Source: RPQK01 sp041946865 (GTDB lineage Bacteria; Acidobacteriota; UBA6911; RPQK01). From it: DNA of 8,451 bases. Numbering within the stretch: the stretch's first letter is position 1; every line of letters starts with the position of its first letter. Below the pieces are notes generated by a model. The model made no database searches. It was not told where the DNA came from and saw nothing but the letters and a program-made list of their open reading frames with translations. The stretch lies in assembly GCA_041946865.1 (NCBI GenBank), contig JBHGBF010000305.1, positions 1 to 8,451 of the forward strand. The letters are read 5' to 3'. The position numbers were made by a program, and so were the translations under genes. Shown here in pieces: positions 1-3,335 of this stretch.

Positions 1-247
1 CGTCGGGTGCGTGCCTTCAGTACGAATCGATCTTGGTTCCGGCACGCATCCGACGCGCTTCCCGTCCGCTGACGGTCCGCTGGAAAGCGCTGCGGGTGCG
101 GCTCTGTGGCGCTTTCAGTGCCGCGCACTGCGAAGACTGATGGGTTACATCCTCCTCCTGCATGCCGACCCATGTAGGTCGATTCCGTCCTTGCCGTTTT
201 AGCCGGCGCCGGTCCGTGTCGGTGCCGAGCGGTCGGCTACCGGCCTC
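1..247 (+). other. Gene-free region made of consecutive hairpins; possible structured RNA
   Basis: No convincing protein gene lies here, but inverted repeats cover most of it. The stems are 1-15 with 41-55 (15 pairs), 62-66 with 71-75, 83-96 with 103-116 (14 pairs, 6-nt loop), 116-121 with 125-130, 140-146 with 167-173, and 201-204 with 235-238 enclosing 205-213 with 218-226. About nine pairs are not Watson-Crick, and all are G-U when the plus strand is read as RNA (for example 7/49, 91/108, 92/107, 94/105, 96/103, 208/223); on the minus strand they would be A-C mismatches. This strand bias favours a plus-strand RNA over a DNA palindrome. It would run convergently into the 3' end of the nitroreductase gene. 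I do not recognise RNase P, tmRNA, SRP RNA, 6S RNA or a known riboswitch. No clear U-tract terminator follows, and the left end may extend beyond the window. Confidence 0.4.
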
Positions 248-757
248 TTACCAGGTCTCGTAGCGCACCAGTTCCTTGAGCGGTTTGCGTTCCTTGGCCG
301 AGGGATGGTCGGCGGCGAAACCGAGAGGCGTGAAGGCCAGAGGTGTTACAGTTTCAGGGAGCCGAAGCACCTCTCGAGCCGCCGCCGGATCGAAGTTGGC
401 AACCCAGCAGGTGCCGAGCCCGAGATCCGCAGCGGCCAGCAGCATGTGGTCCATCACGATCGAAACGTCGGTCTCGCAAGCGCTCCAGCCGTCACGCCGC
501 ACCCAGGCTCTGTCCGGCAATCCGCACACGCATAGAACCAGAGGCGCCTGGCGAAACCATTCCCGATGATAAATACGCGCCAGATCCTGCTGGCGTCCGG
601 ATGTACGAATGACTATCACCTGGAATGGTTGCCGATTGGCCGCTGTCGGCGCCATTCGGGCAGCAAACAAGACCTTGGCGAGCAGGTCCTCGGGGACCGG
701 GTCCGGGCGGTAGGCGCGCACGCTATAGCGACAGGTAAGAAGCTCGTGGAAGTGCAT
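248..757 (-). CDS. Nitroreductase family FMN-dependent oxidoreductase
   Basis: This is a probable NAD(P)H-dependent FMN flavoprotein of the nitroreductase fold, 170 residues from the chosen start and acting in the cytoplasm. The family signatures are present: an N-terminal RYSVRAY segment that contacts the FMN phosphate, APTAANRQPF about 25 residues later, a central helix DVSIVMDHMLLAAADLGLGT that packs on the flavin, and the usual tail PLGF..KERKPLKELVRYETW. The physiological substrate cannot be read from sequence. I chose the ATG at 755-757 because MHFHELLTCRYSVR matches the usual family start. An in-frame ATG at 808 would add 17 residues (MPDSSGRVSRILLFSPG) that do not look like the family. 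Neither start has a clear Shine-Dalgarno. A weak extended -10 (TATTCT, 766-771 on the complement) would give a nearly leaderless transcript from 757. A 250-nt gap separates it from rpiB upstream, so it probably has its own promoter. Confidence 0.9.
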   Translation of the reverse strand: MHFHELLTCRYSVRAYRPDPVPEDLLAKVLFAARMAPTAANRQPFQVIVIRTSGRQQDLARIYHREWFRQAPLVLCVCGLPDRAWVRRDGWSACETDVSIVMDHMLLAAADLGLGTCWVANFDPAAAREVLRLPETVTPLAFTPLGFAADHPSAKERKPLKELVRYETW

Positions 758-861
758 GCCTGGGGAGAATAGCAGAATTCGAGAGACCCGACCACTGCTG
801 TCCGGCATCGGACTTGCTCAAATTTCAAAAACTGCTGATTTAACCGCAACGCCGGGAGTTA

Positions 862-908
862 CGAGCACTCTTTCGGAGTGCGGCAGCCATGCTGCCGCTT
901 TGTGCTCG
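862..908. repeat. REP-like nested palindrome
   Basis: An outer 7-bp stem (CGAGCAC 862-868 with GTGCTCG 902-908) encloses a perfect 8-bp hairpin, GCGGCAGC (880-887), loop CAT, GCTGCCGC (891-898). A competing 6-bp hairpin, GCACTC (865-870) with GAGTGC (876-881), uses the left arm of the outer stem, so two mutually exclusive folds exist. The size and GC-rich core resemble repetitive extragenic palindromes; from memory, similar GCGGCAGC/GCTGCCGC units recur between genes in some Acidobacteriota and Verrucomicrobiota. Only one copy is in the window, so repetitiveness is inferred. Confidence 0.5.
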
Positions 909-960
909 CCGAGGCTGCGGAGTTTGCTTCAGAGATGCGTATCAGGATCAGGGTCATGAC

Positions 961-1002
961 CGGCAACGAGAGACCTGCTGAAGCGTCGGCCTTTCGTTGC
1001 CG
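961..1002 (-). terminator. Stem-loop just after the rpiB stop; possible 3'-end or terminator structure
   Basis: Twelve positions pair between 961-972 and 991-1002 (outer nine perfect: CGGCAACGA with TCGTTGCCG), with an 18-nt loop. The stem begins 5 nt past the rpiB stop codon on the minus strand. No T-run follows on that strand, so it is not a textbook intrinsic terminator. It may stabilise the 3' end of the operon mRNA or act with Rho. The single non-Watson-Crick pair is G-U on the plus strand and A-C on the minus strand, which counts slightly against the minus-strand reading. Confidence 0.35.
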
Positions 1003-1007
1003 CCGGT

Positions 1008-1532
1008 TCATTTCTGCTCCATTTCCCGCAGTTTTCGAACCCGCCTCTGGAATTCTTCGGCAGTACTGAATCTGGCCTTGAGGAAGGCAGCGAGGATCTC
1101 CTCGACGAGCTTGATCCCTACGATCCAGGCGCCGACGCAGATGACATTCACGTCATCGTGCTCGACCGACTGGTGGGCCGAAAAGGTGTCGTGGCAAAGA
1201 GCGGCGCGGATTCCCTTGACCTTGTTTGCCGCAATGCAGGCCCCTACCCCGGTGCCGCAAACCATGATGCCCCGCTCGGCTCGTCCGGTCAGAACTTCGT
1301 CACACACTTGTTTGGCGACGTCCGGGAAATCCACGGGTTCGGGTGTGAAGGCGCCGCAGTCCTTGACCGTGTGTCCCCAGGCCCGGAGCAGGGCGATGAC
1401 CGGACCCTTCATCGGGAACCCGGCATGGTCCGCTCCTATGGCCAGTCTCATTCCTTGCGCCGCCCCGGGGACGGACTGCGTGGCGGACAGCGGGAGAACC
1501 GCAACTCCCTCCAGAAACTGCCTTCGTTTCAT
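1008..1532 (-). CDS. rpiB: RpiB/LacA/LacB-family sugar-phosphate isomerase with Tat-like leader
   Basis: The 174-residue protein belongs to the ribose-5-phosphate isomerase B / galactose-6-phosphate isomerase family, which interconverts aldose and ketose phosphates. Family residues are present: ADHAG with D35-H36, the catalytic cysteine in VCGTGVG (C92, T94), AANKVKGIRAALC, H125 in the EHDD motif and arginines in FQRRVRKL (R163/R164). The first 27 residues are unusual: MKRRQFLEG, then a hydrophobic stretch ending near PGAAQ, resembling a twin-arginine signal with an AxA-like cleavage site. The catalytic domain starts at M28 (1451). I kept the long start because AGAGGG lies about 9 nt before it, whereas M28 has AAGGA directly against the ATG with no spacer. 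Its start is 21 nt past the stop of the ADP-ribosylglycohydrolase-family gene, so the two are co-transcribed. Known RpiB enzymes are cytoplasmic, so export is an inference from the leader. The true sugar substrate is unknown. Confidence 0.9.
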   Translation of the reverse strand: MKRRQFLEGVAVLPLSATQSVPGAAQGMRLAIGADHAGFPMKGPVIALLRAWGHTVKDCGAFTPEPVDFPDVAKQVCDEVLTGRAERGIMVCGTGVGACIAANKVKGIRAALCHDTFSAHQSVEHDDVNVICVGAWIVGIKLVEEILAAFLKARFSTAEEFQRRVRKLREMEQK

Positions 1533-1553
1533 GATGCTTTTCCCTCTTGATTC

Positions 1554-2690
1554 TCAAGCTGACAGCATGCGCTCGGCGTACGCTTTGGCCTTAGACAGGC
1601 GCTGGCAAAAAGCGTCGTACAAGCCATCGGCCGTCTGGCGAAGCGTTCTCTGTGAGTTGGTGAATCGGTTGAGCCCTGTTGCATAGTCCACTTGCCTGAT
1701 CCACTCTTCCGGCACCGAGCCGGCCCCGTCCAGGGCACCCGAAATACCGCCGGCAATTGCCGTAACGCAGTCCGTGTCCCTGCCCATGTTTATGCCGGTG
1801 ATCAAGGCCTGCTTCAGGTTTCCGTTGACCATCCGGAAAATACAGACGGCCTTGGTCACAACTTCATTGGCATAAGAAAGGGCGTAGGGGACGCCGGTAC
1901 CGCTGTAGGCGGTCTCAAAGGTCTTTCTCAGTTCCCGGACATCCCGGCAGCCGGCCGTCCGGTTCAACCCGTTCTTGATTTCGCTTGCGACTTTCCCGTC
2001 GCACTGTTCGAGAATCGCGTTGATGACACTCTCGACCGTTGCCCCTGGGATGGTCGCGGCGGCGATCGCGGCGGCCGTGACCGCAGCCCACTGGAGGCCG
2101 CGACTGTTGGATGTCTGGTAGAGCTGGCCGACCTCGAAGACATCGGCGATCGCGTTCTTCACGTCTCCGGCATTGATGAGGCCGAGTGGATGGCAGGAGC
2201 GCGCCATGGAGACCAGGCCGGCGTAGTCGCAGTAGCGCCCCAAGTCGCGAGCCGGAATCCCACTCTTTGCCATGGCCAGAAGAACGGCCTCGAAAGGCTC
2301 GGAGACCATTCCCGCCGATTCCGGCTTGATATCCCGCAGCCAGATGCTTCGGACGTCCTCGGCTGTGACCCGATCCTTCTTCTCGATGATGGCGGTGATC
2401 ATCAGCTTCTGGCGTTCCACCCCATCCTCGGTTGTGCCCGGTTCACGTTTCCAGCCGTTGCGATAGTGCTCGTAAGGCAGCAGGCGGTCCAGCAGACCGT
2501 GCTCCTTCTCGATCCGCTCGAACGACCAGCCTTCAACCGGCGCTCCCATCGCAGATCCCACGTGACAGCCAACGATGCAGCCAAAGAATTTCTCACGCAG
2601 GCCCGGCTGGGCCGACCCGGAAACCGTCGAGGAAACCCCGTACAGCGCCGCGGCGCACGACAACCCCTGGACAAACTCTCTGCGTTTCAT
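1554..2690 (-). CDS. ADP-ribosylglycohydrolase-family protein with Tat-like leader
   Basis: The 378-residue protein has the all-helical, metal-dependent ARH/DraG fold. Members cleave ADP-ribose from proteins or act on related ribosyl compounds. The N-terminal domain motif GCIVGCHVGSAMGAPVEGW is at about 37-55, and the C-terminal metal motif GRDTD, followed by CVTAIAGGISGALDGAG, is at 303-307. The usual first metal motif TDDT reads T87-E88-D89-G90, so one aspartate is replaced by glutamate. Residues 1-28 (MKRREFVQGLSCAAALYG...SGSAQ) form a twin-arginine-type leader with a likely cut after SGSA. The start is well supported: AGGAGG sits 6 nt upstream. The start lies inside the tail of a preceding short ORF, suggesting translational coupling, and rpiB follows after 21 nt. 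The substrate is not predictable, since this superfamily includes members linked to sugar or nucleoside catabolism rather than protein de-ADP-ribosylation. Periplasmic location is inferred from the leader. Confidence 0.87.
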   Translation of the reverse strand: MKRREFVQGLSCAAALYGVSSTVSGSAQPGLREKFFGCIVGCHVGSAMGAPVEGWSFERIEKEHGLLDRLLPYEHYRNGWKREPGTTEDGVERQKLMITAIIEKKDRVTAEDVRSIWLRDIKPESAGMVSEPFEAVLLAMAKSGIPARDLGRYCDYAGLVSMARSCHPLGLINAGDVKNAIADVFEVGQLYQTSNSRGLQWAAVTAAAIAAATIPGATVESVINAILEQCDGKVASEIKNGLNRTAGCRDVRELRKTFETAYSGTGVPYALSYANEVVTKAVCIFRMVNGNLKQALITGINMGRDTDCVTAIAGGISGALDGAGSVPEEWIRQVDYATGLNRFTNSQRTLRQTADGLYDAFCQRLSKAKAYAERMLSA

Positions 2691-2778
2691 TTCCTGCCTC
2701 CTCCTTTACGGCCTTATCGGCCAGCAGGGTAGCGACAGGCAGGAGCACCCCGCACGACAGGAATTCGCGGCGCTCCAT
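2593..2778 (-). CDS. Short orphan ORF with Tat-like leader; leader peptide or gene remnant
   Basis: This 61-codon ORF starts at an ATG (2776-2778) with a strong Shine-Dalgarno (GGAGGGGAGG ending 3 nt before the ATG) and a good promoter just upstream. Its first 20 residues, MERREFLSCGVLLPVATLLA, are a plausible twin-arginine leader like those of the next two genes. After that the reading frame runs through the ribosome-binding site of the ADP-ribosylglycohydrolase gene and about 98 nt into it out of frame, and the protein (KEEAGNETQRVCPGVV...) looks like no family. Two explanations fit: the remains of a third exported enzyme whose body was deleted, leaving promoter, RBS and signal; or a short translated leader that couples ribosomes to the downstream gene. 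A longer reading from 2940/2943 is possible but its extra residues look non-coding. Confidence 0.4.
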   Translation of the reverse strand: MERREFLSCGVLLPVATLLADKAVKEEAGNETQRVCPGVVVRRGAVRGFLDGFRVGPAGPA

Positions 2779-2781
2779 GCG

Positions 2782-2791
2782 CCTCCCCTCC
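2782..2791 (-). promoter_or_regulatory. Strong ribosome binding site of the orphan leader ORF
   Basis: On the minus strand the sequence GGAGGGGAGG ends 3 nt before the ATG at 2778. The upstream GGAGG gives an optimal 8-nt spacing. It decides the start of the short ORF and, with the promoter at 2798-2825, marks the true 5' end of the operon. Confidence 0.55.
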
Positions 2792-2797
2792 AGGCGC

Positions 2798-2825
2798 ATG
2801 ATAGAGGTTTTTGGGGCGATATCAA
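2798..2825 (-). promoter_or_regulatory. Sigma70-type promoter of the leader ORF / ADP-ribosylglycohydrolase / rpiB operon
   Basis: On the minus strand TTGATA (complement of 2820-2825, 5 of 6 to TTGACA) is followed after 16 bp by TATCAT (complement of 2798-2803, 5 of 6 to TATAAT). Transcription would start near 2791, about 13 nt before the ATG at 2778. This is the best promoter match I found by eye. The 16-bp spacer is one short of the optimum. Confidence 0.5.
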
Positions 2826-2939
2826 GACTGAGGCGCAGACTCGGGGCCGGAACGGATGGCGTAACGGCCACAGGGTCCCAGGCATTTTCGTAACCGCTCA
2901 GTTTTCTGCGAGCGAAGCGGCAGGCGCTTTTGGAGTTCA

Positions 2940-3281
2940 TCATGACTCCTGATTGCTTAAAGCTCCGGCCGCAAAATCCGCCTCGATGCTCCTCGCTTTC
3001 TCGGCAAGGCGAGCCAGTTCATCGTCGCTCAGCACTGCCGCAGCCTGGAGAATCTTCTTGGGACTCCCGACCGTCTTCTCGAGCGTCCGAGCGACCTCCG
3101 GCCGCGAAAAGAGGCGTTCCAGGCTCCCCAGAGAAGCCTGTCTGGTCAAGCTGTGTTTGACCAGTTCCTGACTCAGCTCAGCGCTCGTCACGACGTGGTT
3201 GCTTTGAGCGAGGATCGGTGCAAAAGCCGAATGAACCAGGGCCATCATGGACAAAAGGAAGACAACCTTCGCTTTCAGCAT
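2940..3281 (-). CDS. Small secreted PA2779-like protein
   Basis: A 113-residue exported protein. Residues 1-25 form a Sec signal peptide (MLKAKVVFLLSMMALVHSA..., cut after PILA). The mature part is helical and charged, with SxELSQELVKHSL, a central LERLFSRPEVARTLEK and a late LSDDELARLAEKARSIEADFAAGA. That order resembles the PA2779/DUF6627 family (a 'domain breaks after each helix' pattern ending in a D-E-A-R-L-A helix). The usual C-terminal membrane anchor of that family is absent, so this version would be fully secreted or periplasmic. Function is unknown. Two starts compete: ATG at 3281, 10 nt from AGGAGG (3292-3297 on the complement), and TTG at 3284, 7 nt from it. I chose the ATG. It lies 51 nt downstream of the Rad50-like gene, with a possible promoter between. 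Confidence 0.7.
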   Translation of the reverse strand: MLKAKVVFLLSMMALVHSAFAPILAQSNHVVTSAELSQELVKHSLTRQASLGSLERLFSRPEVARTLEKTVGSPKKILQAAAVLSDDELARLAEKARSIEADFAAGALSNQES

Positions 3282-3318
3282 CAATGGAGTACCTCCTGAC
3301 AGGTTTAATTTCAGCTTC

Positions 3319-3324
3319 AGTATA
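3319..3324 (-). promoter_or_regulatory. Possible -10 element (TATACT) before the small secreted protein gene
   Basis: TATACT on the minus strand matches 5 of 6 consensus bases and would start transcription near 3312, about 30 nt before the ATG and upstream of the AGGAGG. No -35 hexamer is visible at 16-18 bp, so the gene may instead be read through from the Rad50-like gene. Confidence 0.25.
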
Positions 3325-3335
3325 GCTCAAGTGCT

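Larger units (their letters stand above)
758..1007. other. Intergenic region with palindromic elements, no gene seen
   Basis: This is the non-coding stretch between the nitroreductase start and the end of rpiB. It contains the nested palindrome at 862-908, the stem-loop at 961-1002 and a perfect 10-bp palindrome GGTCATGACC at 952-961, which could be an operator-like site but has no independent support. Short ORFs on both strands here show no family resemblance and are interrupted by the palindromes. Confidence 0.6.
2779..2939. other. Intergenic spacer between small secreted protein and operon
   Basis: Apart from the promoter and RBS listed separately, I see no gene in these roughly 160 bases. 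An open minus-strand frame from 2940/2943 runs through it with AGGAG nearby (overlapping the preceding stop as ATGATGA), but the residues are arginine- and proline-rich without a recognisable domain. Confidence 0.4.

Noticed and set aside
150..163. Minus-strand GGAGGAGG next to ATG-TAA, looking like a start-stop mini-ORF
   Set aside because: The spacing between SD and ATG is too short and there is no coding content; the sequence is explained as the loop of a plus-strand hairpin.
11..202. 63-residue plus-strand ORF in the left region
   Set aside because: It crosses several hairpins, has no RBS and no recognisable composition; the RNA-structure signal explains the region better.
758..808. Upstream start of the nitroreductase
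   Set aside because: The 17 added residues do not resemble the family and no Shine-Dalgarno precedes that ATG.
1692..2732. 346-residue open frame on the plus strand
   Set aside because: Antisense to the ADP-ribosylglycohydrolase gene, with no family resemblance.
2593..2943. Longer 116-residue reading of the orphan ORF, with an ATGATGA overlap to the preceding stop and AGGAG nearby
   Set aside because: The extra N-terminal residues look non-coding and the frame runs across the strong promoter; the internal start at 2778 has the better RBS and a plausible leader.
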